From positions 56,984,610-57,048,609 of the forward strand of contig CAMTDV010000013.1 in assembly GCA_947069175.1 (NCBI GenBank): a stretch of 64,000 nt of DNA, given 5' to 3'. The notes under the pieces were generated by a model. That model had not been told where the DNA came from and searched no databases. It saw only the letters and a program-made list of their open reading frames with translations. Of the stretch, positions 10,276 to 21,491 are shown one piece after another; position 1 is the first letter of the stretch, and every line of letters starts with the position of its first letter. Both the position numbers and the translations under genes were made by a program. The DNA comes from Scalesia atractyloides (lineage: Eukaryota > Streptophyta > Magnoliopsida > Asterales > Asteraceae).

Positions 10276-13200
10276 AATGGGTGGAGGCAAAGAAAAAGGT
10301 TAAGAAAAGTGCCCCGCCAAAATTTGATATCCCAAACCCACCAAAGACAAAAATGGCTTAGGTTTCTCTTTTTAAGTAATTTCTTATTCACATGCGTGCA
10401 GGGGCTCCGAGGTCAATCATTTCAAAGTGTATTATGGACAGTGGAGCTTTTCGACACGTGATGGGGATGCTTGCGTTATTGTACGATGTGAAAGCCATCT
10501 GAGGAGGATATGTTGGGTTTGCAGGTACACAAGGAGGCCGGATCGTGGGTGAAGGTATTCTTACTAACGGAGTGGTGTCATTCGACAAAGTGAACTATAT
10601 CGCTGAGCTTGAGAACAACTTACTAAGTATCTCACAAATTTGCGACAAGAAATTCACTACCCACTACGACAAGGAATGCCTAATTCTTAAACCAGGATTC
10701 AAAATTCCCGAGTAGTGGATCCTCATGTGCGCTCCACGAGAAAATGATCTCTATGTTCTAGACATGAGCGTTGCATCCACTACTTCAAAGATGGTGCAAT
10801 ACTTTGTATCAAAACCTATCGAGAAAGAGTCAATTCTATGGCATCATAAGATGGGGCACATTCACCTAAGAAAGATGAACTATTTGGTGCATAACGACTT
10901 AGTGGAGGGTGTTAATCTCAAGGATTTTCATTTGATAGATGATTGTCTTAGTTGCTAAAAGGGGAAGCAACACAAGAAATCACACCTGAGAAAGCTGCTT
11001 AACTCCATCAAGCTTCCACTAGAAAGACTTCATATGGATCTCTTTGGACTTGTAAATGTGAAAACTATATCTAGAGATCTATACTGCCTAGTCATGACAG
11101 ATGACTACTCAAGATTCTCGTGGTGTTTTCTTTCAAGAGAGTAAGGATGAAACATTTAAAAATCTTATGATTCTCTTTAAAAGGTTGGAAAACGTATATC
11201 ACTTACCAATTAAGAGAATTTGAAGCGATAATGGTATAGAGTTTAAGAATAGGAAAATGTTCGAATTCCTGCAAATCTAATGGTATTCTTCACGAATTCA
11301 GTGCCCCCTATACTCCTCAACAAAATGGAGTAGCTGAACGTAAGAATTGCACACTGATTGTGACGGCAAGAACAATGCTCGCTGATTCAAAACAACCTGT
11401 AGTTTTTGGAGTGAAGCCGTCGCTTCTGCGTGTTACACCCTTAACCGTGTTTTGACAGTCAAGTCTCACAACAAGACATGTTTTGAACTACGAAACCAAC
11501 GAAAGCCGAATCTAGCGTATTTGGAACCATTTGGATCACTGTGTACTGTTCTAGACCTGGACGGTAAATTTGGGGCCAGATCCTTGGAAGAATTTTTCAT
11601 AGGTTATGCTAGTCCGCTAAAGAGAGCCTTCTTGCCGAGCCTAAACCAGGTTATTGTAGCCCAACATGTTGATTGCCAGCGATATACAACGTCTACGTGG
11701 AAACCTGGTGATCCTTGGTTGTTCAATTACGACGGGTTGTCGAAGTCATTCGGCCTACAAGAAGTACCTTCTGAGGAAGAACTTGTCATGCTATATTAAC
11801 AGTATCAAATCTCCAATCAGGAACAAGTTTCAAGACCGTTGGTGATTTCCCTATCACAACCTGTCTCAAAATCTTCTGAAGCAGGTCCGAGCAACACTCG
11901 GCAAGAACTAGTAGATGAACAAAACTTGAATGCTGCAGAACCATCTTCCCATCAGGCAGTTGATACTGACTCTGATCGAGAACCTACTATTGACGATGGA
12001 GGTACTAGTTCCGATGAAGGATCCGAACAGATTCAAAGCTTTCTGAACACTCAAGCTTCAGAAACTAGTAATAGAAATGCAGCTACATCCTTAGAACAGG
12101 TTGCTGATGAAGTTGTCACAAATCTGCAAAGTATAGTATATGTTCCAAGAGAAGTGATGCCAAGAACACCCTCTTACCATCCGTTAGAAGACATTATTGG
12201 CGACTTACAAACTGAGTGAAAACACGAAATCAGATCAATAAGGATCTTAGTTCCTTTTTTACAAAAGTTGCTCCACTTCAAACCAGATTTCTCACAGTTG
12301 TTTTGTTTCTCAGGTCGAACCAGGATCCTGGAGAGACATTATTAAAGAAGAAAGTCGGGTGGATGCAATGTAAGAAGAATTGCTGCAATTCCAGAAACTT
12401 GGAGTCTAGGAAGCTTGTTGATCTACCTGATAATCACAACAAGATTAATACTCGGTGGGTCTTCAAGTGCAAAAGAGACGATAGAGGTTTCGTGGTTCGC
12501 AATAAAGCTCGGCTCGTAGTACAAGGCTTCCATTAGCAAGAAGGGATAGACTAGAACGAGGTCTATGCCCCAACCGCACGTCTTGAAGCTATCCACATTT
12601 TCTTGGCCTTTGCATCATGGAAAGGGTTCAAGGTGTACTAGTTGGATGTGAAGTCTGCATTCCTTTTACGGAAAGGTAAACGAGGAGGTGTACGTCGGCC
12701 AACCACCAGGGTTTGTTGATTCGATATACAAGGATAAGGTCTATCTTCTATACAAGGTGTTATACAGACTACACCAGGCCTCGAGAGCCTGGTACGAGAC
12801 GCTTTCCAAACATCTTCTGGGAAATGACTTCTCTAGAGGAACAGTAGACAATACCCTCTTTACCAAGGAGTAGTCAGATATCTGATCATCGTACAACTAT
12901 ATGTGGACGGTATCATCTTTGGATTGATAAAAGAGAAGCTGTGTATGGACTTTGAAGAAGTCATGAAAAGGAAGTTCGAAATGAGCCCTATGGGGGAGAT
13001 GAAGTTTTTCTTAGGACTTCCAGTCGAACAATTGGCTGATGGTATCCTCATTCACCAAACAAATTATGTTCATGATGTGTTAGAGAAATTTAACATGACA
13101 GGAACTAAGCCAACATCAACCCCGTTAGCCACCAACCACAGCATTTGTCTAGATGCTCATGGAGTCAAAGTCGATGAGACATTATATCGCTCCATTGTCG

Positions 13201-13873
13201 GATCCTTGATGTATCTCATAGCTTCAAGACTCAATATCATGTATCCTACATGCCTTTGTGCCCGTTATCAGTCAAATCCAAGAGATTAACACTTGTTTGC
13301 CATCAAAAGGATCATGCACTACTTGAAAGGATGCCCAAGCATCGGCTTGTGGTATCCACGACATGACGACTTCAATCTCGCGGGTTATTTAGATTCTGAC
13401 TTTGGAGGCTACAAGCTCAATACTAAATCTACAACGGTTGGTTGTTAGTTCTTCGGAACCCGTTTGTAACATGGCAGTGCAAGAAACAGACTGCGGTCGC
13501 TCTCTCTACTTGTGAAGCTGAATATGTTTCAGCATCCAGCTGTTATTCCTAGATATTGTAGATACAACAACAGATGAGAGATTTCGGACTACAATTTCTT
13601 GACACGCCCATATATCTAGATAACAAGGTGACCATTGATATCACTAAAAACACGGTTCAACACTCACGCACTAAACACATTAAAATTCAAAACCACTTTA
13701 ACTGTGATTGTTACCAGAAAAAGTTGGTTCGAATTGAGAAAATCCACACTGACAAAAAAGCCGATTTTTAGACCAAAACGTTTGATAGTTCAAGATTTAA
13801 AAATCTTTTGAAATTAAATGGTTTAAGAAATCTAACATTAGGGGATGAAAGTGAGGTTGTATTCGAGGGATGA
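10276..13873 (+). pseudogene. Copia pol polyprotein, Sirevirus-like (element U)
   Basis: Protease with MDSGAFRHV at about 10434-10460. Integrase with the HHCC zinc finger (WHHKMGHIH, then DDCLSC; about 10838-10960), catalytic-core remnants HMDLFGLV (11032), SDNGIEFKN (11227) and NGVAERKN (11325). A long acidic linker at 11839-12215. RT with NTRWVFKCKRDDRG (12450) and QLYVDGIIFG (12895), where the usual YVDD is YVDG. RNase H ends with VQHSRTKHIKI (13646) and a stop at about 13871. Many stops and at least six frame changes. It would copy and integrate the element; this one cannot. Confidence 0.85.
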
Positions 13874-14430
13874 CGAGGACTTAACGTGATTCTCATCGGT
13901 ATGACACATGTTTTTATGTAAATACTTTTCTTGCTTTCTTGAATAATAAAATCCAAAAATATGTTTTTGAATTTAGGGGGAGAAAAAGTTATGAAAAATA
14001 CAAAAACATTAAAAAGATAGTACAAAAAGAGTTATGTGTAAAAGAGTTAATGATATTATATCAGTTGACTATCACAGTATGCTAACGAAATGGTATGTTT
14101 AAAACAGGTAATTAAACAAGTCTTACTAATGATGTGCCAGCAGGCTTCACAGGTTCAGTAAATTGTTTTTCAAGATATAAACCTAAAAGAAAAAACTGAG
14201 TAATTTGTGGGTCAACATCTCATGGATATATGGATTTAGAACTCTGAATTTCGTTTGAGAGAATGCTAGATTCTATGATACTAGGTCTTTATATTTAGTT
14301 GATATTTGGGGTATTATCTGAGTTCTTCTGATTTTGTGTCGGCAATAACCTAGAACTTGTATAATACTTTGAGCATTATTCACCCTCAAAAGCTGCATAC
14401 AAAATGAGTATATGTCATAAAAAGATACGA
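13874..14430 (+). other. 3' non-coding tail of Copia U with polypurine tract
   Basis: Contains TAGGGGGAGAAAAAG at 13974-13988 and, at about 14280-14400, a block similar to the post-pol non-coding region of W (46379-46460). No 3' LTR follows; the sequence runs into the leader of W. Confidence 0.6.
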
Positions 14431-14439
14431 CATCTACAG

Positions 14440-15165
14440 TACAAAAAGATTCCAAAACGGACACCACCAAAAGTGGAGCCTTCATCTCTTTCTCTGTACG
14501 GAAGTTGAAGTTTTGGACGTTTTTGACTGCTGTTTGAAGTTTGAAGGCTGTTCTAGGGTTTTGCTGCTATTTCGGATAAACAGCAAGGCATCTCGAATAA
14601 AGATTGGCATTTAGATCATCAGAGTTGCATCTCGCATCAAAGATTAAGCATCTCGATCAGAGAATTAGCATCTCGGATCAGAAAACTTGCATCTCGGATC
14701 ATAGGTGTTCATCTCGAATTGCATTTCTGATTGCATCTCGGATTATCATCTCGAATTTGGGAAGCATCTCGGATTATAACAGTTCATTTCGGATACCATC
14801 TCGGATCACTGCTCCGAATCACCATCTCAGATCACTGTTCCGAGTTTCCATCTCGGATTATTAATCCGAGTTACTGTTTCGAATTCAGTACTGTACCGAG
14901 TTGTACCCACAAAGGTGGAAAGTTAGCCAGTTGACATAACCGCATATAAATATTTTCGCACACAGAATTTGATCCACAGACAATCTTGATAAACCAATTG
15001 CACGGTTAGACTCGTGTAATTTTTAGGAAAAAAAAAGGCACGAAAATTCTTAAAATCACTATCGGACATTATACATCATTGCATTCGTATCGTTGAGACG
15101 AGTCTAACGGTATAATTTGGTGATCACACATTACGGACAAATTTTTAACGAGCCAGTTGGTAAAA
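14440..15165 (+). other. 5' leader of Copia W with CATCTCGGATCA repeat
   Basis: Matches the leader of Copia V read in reverse (TTTTGGACG, GGCTGTTCTAGGGTT). About 14585-14900 is a run of short degenerate units around CATCTCGGATCA/CGAATT, also present in the V leader. A stretch with GAGACGAGTCTAACGGTATAA follows, before the gag ATG at 15166. The 5' LTR and a clear primer site are missing upstream. Confidence 0.7.
14585..14900 (+). repeat. Short-unit degenerate tandem repeat in Copia leader (W)
   Basis: About 15-20 irregularly spaced copies of a 10-13 bp word GCATCTCGGATCA with variants CATCTCGAATTG and CATTTCGGATAC. Spacing varies, so it is a clustered motif rather than a strict minisatellite. 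The counterpart in V is 55690-56170 on the other strand. Confidence 0.8.
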
Positions 15166-15559
15166 ATGTCAAATATGTCAAACTTGAACGAACTGTTGAG
15201 AATGGGGCATGAGGCAGGAACGACTAACAAACTGCCTAAGATGTTGAAGGTAGAAAATTACCTTACATGGAAGGATAGGTTTCAGTCATTCATTGAAAAT
15301 CAGGACACATGGATGTGGATCTGTATTCAAGATGGTTATGTAAACCTAACTCATGACTTTGAAGAAAGACAACGTGTCACTGCCTATGTGAACATGTCAG
15401 AGGCTTAAAAGAAAATGTATGAGTCTGAGAAGAAGGCCTTAGCTGCTATAAAGATGTCGTTACCTGATGGCATCAAACATACATTCAAGCGTTATACTAC
15501 TTCGAAGGAGATGTGGGATGCTCTAGAGAAGAGGTATAAGGGCAATCCTGATGTGAAGA
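15166..15559 (+). pseudogene. Copia gag N-terminus (element W, part 1)
   Basis: MSNMSNLNELLRMGHEAG, then KMLKVENYLTWKDRF, and VTAYVNMSEA*KKMYESEKKALAA are colinear with V gag (55434 downwards). I take ATG 15166 because V starts at the same MSNMSN. One stop at 15405 follows MSEA. The frame breaks off at GNPDVK, exactly at the target duplication GAAGA (15555-15559), and resumes at 36128. This is the LTR-retrotransposon gag capsid N-terminal domain (UBN2-like), needed for particle assembly. Confidence 0.85.
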
Positions 15560-15912
15560 TGTAAGTCCCAACAACTCAACAATCAGATATCAAACACCAA
15601 ACAAGTAGCGGAAATACAAGTAAGATGTAGAAGATTAAAGCTAATTGCATTGATTCATAACAGATGAGCACATGATTATCAAACCGTCTGGTACTCTCGT
15701 CTACAATAAGCACATAAGTTTTTTTTAGAATCAACAACCAACAAACTAATTAGGAACCTCCTATTTATAATTACATAGGAAGTCCTATTGCAAAACCTAA
15801 ATCCCAAGTTTAATTAACAACCGAACACATAACTAACCCCACATGCTCGATCCAATCTAAAAACTACATACAAAACAAGAGACGCAAACCTATAATAAAA
15901 TATGCCGTTACA
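15560..15912 (-). repeat. 3' LTR of Copia X (353 bp)
   Basis: Read on minus it runs TGTAACGGCATATTTT... to GGGACTTACA. The other LTR start survives as TGTAAGGGCATATTTT at 36107-36122, with one mismatch over 16 bases. A TATA-like TTATAAATAG lies at 15761-15770 (minus). The end resembles the LTR end of Y (GGGACCTACA). Confidence 0.85.
15761..15770 (-). promoter_or_regulatory. TATA-like box in LTR of X
   Basis: TTATAAATAG on the minus strand, mid-LTR, where the U3 promoter of a short Copia LTR is expected. No experimental support. Confidence 0.45.
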
Positions 15913-15913
15913 A

Positions 15914-15925
15914 TATCCCCCTAGG
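15914..15925 (-). other. Polypurine tract of Copia X
   Basis: On minus, AACCTAGGGGGATAT directly precedes the LTR start TGTAACGG. It lies about 40 bp after the stop of the accessory ORF. Confidence 0.75.
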
Positions 15926-15963
15926 TTTGTGTCGTCTTGGTAACTTCACTTCCGTTTTTTTGA

Positions 15964-18508
15964 CTACTTCTTCTTATAAGCATCAGAGATATAACTTACA
16001 ACAGAAGGACCAAAAAGCTGAGTCTCAACATTTCCTCTAGCTCCTGCCCACAACTTCAAACCAATCACTTGAGCCACTCCTCCAGTAAATCCTTTAGCAT
16101 AAACTTCATATTTAGGATCGTTTTGAATCAGTGATCGTCCAGGCAAATGAATATCCTGTTCTCCAAACCTCATCAAATCTCGTACATCAGAAACATGATC
16201 ATACATCCAAAATTTAAAATCATGCAGAGAATTATCTGGAATATCTTTAAGCAAAGGAATTGTTTTGGCTTGCTTAGTTGGTGCCCATCTCACCGTCTTC
16301 AAAGGTTCATTTGTAGCAGGATCAATAATATCAGGATGAATATGAACATATGAACGATTTTGTAAGTTCATATCCTTGAAATTCACTTCTGACTGTTTTT
16401 GCAACTTGTTATAAAAATTCCAGCCAATCTTACATCTTGGATCTCGACACTGATCATGATAAGGAGCCCTGCTTAACTCTCGGAGATCACCAGCAGTCCA
16501 TGACTCAAATGCACTTGAAGAATTGTAGTACTCAACTTTACCATTCTTTCTCATAACCAAAAACATTCTCTTCTCATCATTATATGCCCAACTCCGTATC
16601 CCAGAACGATTACCCACTCGATCAAATCTATCTTTTCCAATAGTGACTACATAGTGATCAGGCAAGTATTGATAACCATAATTCTTTTCTGCACCTACAT
16701 TTTTCATGATCACCTCTTTTGACTTCCTTTTCTGATTTGCTGTTCGTGGAGATTCTGAATATAACGGTCAATCGCTTCTTTGTGATCTTTGACTAGTTGA
16801 GCCCTTTCAGCTATCGAAGACTCTCTAGGAGGGTCACTAAACTCCTTGGGAAACTTTTCTTCCAACTTCTGCTTCAAATCCACAAACATAGCAGTTAATG
16901 ACCCATTTGTTTCAAGCTCTTGTATCTTATCATTCTTGTGCGTAATCTCCTCCATTAAACTAGCAATCTGTACATCTTTAAAAACTTTATCTTCCTTAAG
17001 AACAGTGATTCTTCTCATCAAGACTCCAATATCAACATCACCTAATAACTCTTCACTATCAGAGCTATCAACAATCTCTTTTCTTGCACCTTTCTTTGCT
17101 TCACTTACTTCCTTCTCAGTAGCTTTCTCCGATGCACTCGTTTCCCTTTCAGCATCCGTTACAGATTCAGAATGTTGCCAAACAGCTTGCTGTAATAACG
17201 CTGCTGCTCTAAGTACTTGTTCATCTATAGGAGCAAAACTTGATCCTTCTCCAGATTTAGGAATGGGTGTAAATTCATGGCTCTCAGATTAAAATAAAAA
17301 TCAATAAAAGCATCGCTCACGGGAGTTCCGGACACATGCACCTTAGATTGCTCATAAGCACCAAACACCGATGGATTTGAAGTAGCTACCTAAGTCGTTA
17401 AACCCGCACTACTAATCCTAGGGTCTCTTCGACTACGTTTCGTAGGATGAAGATCAGTCATGGGATCTTCAATTATGTTTTCATCTTCAGCAAAAACATA
17501 CTCAATAGTCGGACCGTCGATATCAGTTACCTTCACATTCTGTTCTTCAATTACCTTAGTTGTCGTTGCTTCATCAATTTCATCATTACCCAACTCAGCA
17601 GCCTCTAATATATTCACCTCAAAACCTTGTTCATCTTCCTCCTCTTCACTTTCAACCTTTGTTAAATCAACATTCTCAACTGGCACAATTACCTTCTGAG
17701 GAGTTTCAATTATCTGAACATCGTGTTCCTCTGCAACAACAGCAATAACACCAACATTTGGTTCAACAATTTCTGAGAATATACCAAACTTCTCTAGCTC
17801 TCGTCTGTTTTCATATCTAATCCCAACATTTTCTCTCGACTTCTGGTTCAGCATCGATAATACCATATGATTCATAATCTTAACATCATGTGTCTTCATA
17901 GTCCCCGGCAGCTTCGAGTATTTAGTTTCTAGGATCAGTTGAAGAAATCTAGGAAAATTGTACCAGTACTTCTCATTAATCATCTTCACGTTCACCATCG
18001 TATCTTCAAATGCACTTTTCGAATAGTTGTAGTTCCACCCCTCAACCAGAGACACTACACCCGATGCCGGTTTCATAGTTAACTTATCAAGTCCACTCTT
18101 GTTCCCGGTTATGCATACCAAACAGAAATGAGCAAGAAAACTCAAATACGGATGCAAAAGTTTCTTGAGCAATAGAGGACACGTTCCTTCATAACTCATT
18201 CTGATCAGAACGTCTATCACCATCTCTTTCGAATACTCTACATGATCATCCTTCTCATCACCAAATAATAATATATCACGAACGTCTTGCTCGGAGACTG
18301 AGACTTCAATACCACAAACTTTGGACTTAATCACCATGTCTCCCTTTCTGGCAGATGCATTATCCCAAAATTCCTTGATCCAGTCTTCACTTATAATTGG
18401 GTTTTCTCGGAGTGCATGAGCTAATCTGCATGTATTTAACCCAACAATCATGGAATTATAGCTCTCGAAGCCCTTAGGAGGATGTGACAAATAACATGCT
18501 ACATTCAT
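15964..18508 (-). pseudogene. Accessory ORF of about 850 codons between pol and 3' LTR of Copia X
   Basis: Three open segments follow one another: 18508-17390 (372 codons), about 17290-16710, and 16713-15964 (249 codons). They read as one ORF if a TAG at 17390, a slip near 17290 and a slip at 16710 are ignored. Segment 1 is globular (FWDNASARKGDMVIKS, GIEVSVSEQDVRDILLFGD, SYEGTCPLLLKKLLHPY, WNYNYSKSAFEDTMVN, YPRF-like YNFPRFLQLILETKY), then an acidic tail. The middle is acidic/coiled-coil (VLKEDKVFKDVQIASLMEEI). The end is a compact domain (GNRSGIRSWAYNDEKRMF, WTAGDLRELSRAPYHD). I recall similar ORFs after Copia pol in Asteraceae annotations, sometimes labelled longin-like. I see no envelope features: no signal peptide or membrane segment. 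Function unknown. Confidence 0.75.
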
Positions 18509-19820
18509 TCCCTTTTCCCAAGTTGGAACATGAGTAGCTAAGATTTTTTTCGAGTATTTGCATCATATCAAATAGATTAGATTAAGATGATCACATTTTG
18601 AAACAACATTTAAGTATAATTTTATCAAACAACTCGATTAGACCTAAATTTATATAAACAATTTCAAAATAGCCCAAAAGCACTGAATCAGGCCCAAAAA
18701 CACTGAATCATGCCCAATATATTAAACAAGTGTGCGATCAAAACAAGACTGTGCGATTGGCTTATAAGTGTGTGAGGGTGTGTCTGCAACAATTTGAAAC
18801 TTTTAGGTCTTCTTGCAATAATCCTAGTCACACACTTTGTGCTGTCAACTAAATTCAATCAAACACGAACTGGTCAACAATAGCACTCGCACACTTTGTT
18901 TGGTCAGCATCAATCACTCGCACACTCTGTTTGGTCAACAAAAACACTTTGACTCGCACACTGACAATTCTCCAAATGTGTGAGGGTAAGATGGTCATTT
19001 TATCAATTGTGCGAGTGACAAGATTGTCAAGTGAATACATATTATCCACCTTGCACACTTGTCAAGGGAAAATATAGAATTAGACCCAAGTGTGCGAGGG
19101 CATATATGTCTTTTTTCTAACCATGCAATCACATCACCTTTCCGATCATCTTTTCCGGTCACTACAAATTCTGGTGATCTTCTCCGGCCAATCGTACAAT
19201 ATTCCTGCAAGAAATCAACAATATCAAGCCCTGACTGTGCCGAAAAACCTCAAAGATCTCTCTACTTAGATCAAATGTATTGCCGGATCGATCATCAATC
19301 AACACCAAAACAAACAGATACATGTATTCACAATCAGTTAAATCAAAGAAAAACTTAAACAACTAACCTTTTGATTCGACATGTTATCAATGTAGATTAA
19401 AATTCTTGAACTAAACAAAAGGTTTGCAATTGATTTTGAACTCAGAGCAACACATAGTGACGATAATGGTGAAAAGATGTTCTAGCCGTCTCACTCGTTC
19501 ATTAAAACCCTATTATAATTTTTTTAATTATTTAAATCATAGAGCCCACCAAGTGTGCGGTGGGCCAAGATGCAACTGTCAAATCCTTTGGATTTTGTAG
19601 GATCCATCAATGATGAATCCAACTCTAATGTGCAATTTTCAAAAGTACATTGTCTTTCTCGATTCTCAAACAAGGTCACCTTTTCATAACAAACACACAT
19701 ATTTATGCATGATAATTAAAACAAACAAACAAAGATTTTTGGCCTACAAGCAATTTTATTTAGCGATCAAATCGTTTTGCACACAGTCTAAGGAACATTT
19801 CTCAGTGTGCACTTAACCAG
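18509..19820 (-). other. Spacer between 3' region and accessory ORF of X
   Basis: No ORF I would defend. Between about 18755 and 19100 the words GTGTGCGAG/CTCGCACAC recur about nine times in both orientations. On minus, an AT-rich TATA-like ATTATAATAGGG lies near 19510, followed by ATGTCGAATCAAAAG with a donor-like GTTAGT (19382-19361). I found no matching acceptor before the ORF, so splicing is unproven. Confidence 0.5.
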
Positions 19821-20670
19821 ACTCGTCTCAGCGATTGCCAGTATGTTTGTCCACTTAAACTTAGCACTCAACTTTCTACTTTCAACTTCGTGATATACTT
19901 AAGGTAGATTTATACTAGAATACCCGTGTGTCCCATTCCAAGACATACCCCCAGGATCAAGGTAGGAACAATGGTTTACTGCGTTGGTAATTTACACTGG
20001 AATCATCCTAGCTTTACAACGTTGGACCATCGATCACAGGTATGTACCATCGTACAGCCAATGTTCTCAATGTGGTTGTCCAACGAGGGTAAGACAGATA
20101 CCTTTTGGTACGAATTTTTCTTTAAAAGCACACATAATTCTAACTCATTTGAGCTTTAAATTCCTTAACGTTTTGTCCAATATTGGATCTTTAAGATATC
20201 CAGGCTTTGTCTAGGTCTGCATATAGTTTGGATCGAAAGTGATATGTTGGTAGGTTTGGCGCTCAAACAGATAAAATATGCTAAGTGATACAAACATATC
20301 GAACTAGGTACCAAGTGCGTCACATACCATCAGCGTATGATTTTATGGTCTTAAATCTTGCGTTGATAGATGGCCAACACTTAAGGTGTAAGGTGTTTAT
20401 ATTGTTGAGACATCCGGGGATATCTTGGCTGTCCTTCTGTTGATCCAAGTCTTCTACGTTGTAAAACCTTACACGTGTTAGCCTAATCCCTTCAAAAGTA
20501 GATGCATTTCATTTCCCGAGTTGCACAAAGGCCAAACGAATTTATTTTTGCTTAAGAGACTACATCCCCCTAAATTTTTGCTTAAAATTGAAAAATACAA
20601 AGAATAAGACGAAAACAATTTTAAGAAAGAAATTTACCGAAACAAAGAAAAATATTTTGTGTGACCACGC
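19821..20670 (-). other. Post-pol non-coding region of X, shared with Y, V and W
   Basis: Follows the RNase H stop on minus. Shared with Y (22333-22520) and V (48305-48495): GTGTCCCA...GACATACCCCCA, ATCAAGGTA, CGTACAGC, CCAACGAGGGT and TTTTGGTACGA. An AGGGGGATG purine tract lies near 20570 on minus. No protein coding is seen. Confidence 0.7.
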
Positions 20671-21016
20671 TCAATCCTCGAATTCGACCATTTTTAGCAG
20701 TTCAAGCAGAGCAAGAAAATGTGCTTTATCAACCGGTTTTGTAAACACATCTGCGACATTATCGTCAGTGTGAATTTGATTCATGGTAATGAGTCCCTGG
20801 TTGAAAAAGTAACGCATGAAATGAATTTTTATGGCAATGTGCTTGGTTTTCGAAAAATATATCGGATTTTTCACTATTTGAATAGCTGCATCATTGTCAC
20901 TGTATATGGGAGTTAGGGAGAAATTCAAACCGTAGTCGACTAGCTGATGTTGAACCCATATAACCTGGGAAGAATAGGACGAAGCAGCTACATACTCAGC
21001 TTCTGCAGTTAACAGC
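20671..21016 (-). pseudogene. Copia RNase H C-terminus (element X)
   Basis: Minus translation: AEAEYVAASSYSSQVIWVQ, then YSDNDAAIQIVKNP, SKTKHIAIKIHFMRYF and VADVFTKPVDKAHF, ending in VEFED and a stop at 20671. These are the E and D active-site neighbourhoods of a Copia RNase H. This is a different subfamily from Y, W and V, which end in LVELNGMRNPE. The upstream part is cut at 21017 by the LTR of Y. The rest of the X pol and gag is not in the window. The stretch itself has no stop. Confidence 0.85.
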
Positions 21017-21491
21017 TGTAGGTCCCCTAATCCGTATGGATCGTCACAAAATCGTCTATCTAATCTAGAGTGCGGAATCCTCTAGATCAGATTTCACAGA
21101 AACAAGAACATGAACACAATTACTTTCAAACTGTCTTCTATTGATTATCTAACACAAGTGTTTACAATCAATTCAATACTCTCTCTCTCAACTCTCTCTC
21201 TCTGAAGCAAATCTCTGAACAACTGAACGAGCAACTAAACCAGCAACCTAAACCCTAATGCAAACCTCTCTTATATAGAGACAGGTTATGCAACTGGGCT
21301 AGAGTTTCACCATATGGACTGCTATTGGGTCTAGGCCCCAATTCACCTACAATATGCTAAATGGTGTTAGGGTTAGCCCAATACTTCTAATTAACTATTA
21401 CAAAATCAAACCCGCTAACCGTTTATCATTTTCCTAATTACAAGATATCCAAAGACCAAATCTAAGCTGTTGTCACAAATATGCACCAACA
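21017..21491 (-). repeat. 3' LTR of Copia Y (475 bp)
   Basis: On minus it runs TGTTGGTGCATATTT...GGGGACCTACA. The purine tract CAAGGGGGGTT (21492-21501) precedes it. A good TATA box, CTCTATATAA, lies at 21271-21280 on minus, followed by CT-rich initiator-like sequence. The outer end abuts X RNase H codons. Confidence 0.85.
21271..21280 (-). promoter_or_regulatory. TATA box in LTR of Y
   Basis: CTCTATATAA on minus within the LTR, with GAGAGAGAG-type sequence (21180-21205) downstream of it on that strand. Likely the U3 promoter of the element. Confidence 0.55.

Larger units (their letters stand above)
10207..14430 (+). mobile_element. Degenerate Ty1/Copia element U (protease to 3' non-coding region)
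   Basis: Domain order gag tail/protease, integrase, RT, RNase H on the plus strand is the Copia order. No LTR is seen on either side. The left end abuts LTR D and the right end passes into the leader of Copia W at about 14440. U is more worn than W, Y and V, consistent with an older insertion. A 3' tail (13874-14430) has a polypurine tract and a block like the 3' region of W (AGGTCTTTATAT at 14284 and 46380). Confidence 0.8.

Noticed and set aside
15964..18508. Calling the accessory ORF an envelope (env) gene
   Set aside because: Position fits, but no signal peptide, membrane anchor, furin-like site or fusion peptide is visible.
18509..19382. Short first exon (MSNQK) with donor AAG|GTTAGT splicing to the accessory ORF
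   Set aside because: The donor is good but no pyrimidine-rich acceptor in the right frame was found upstream of 18508.
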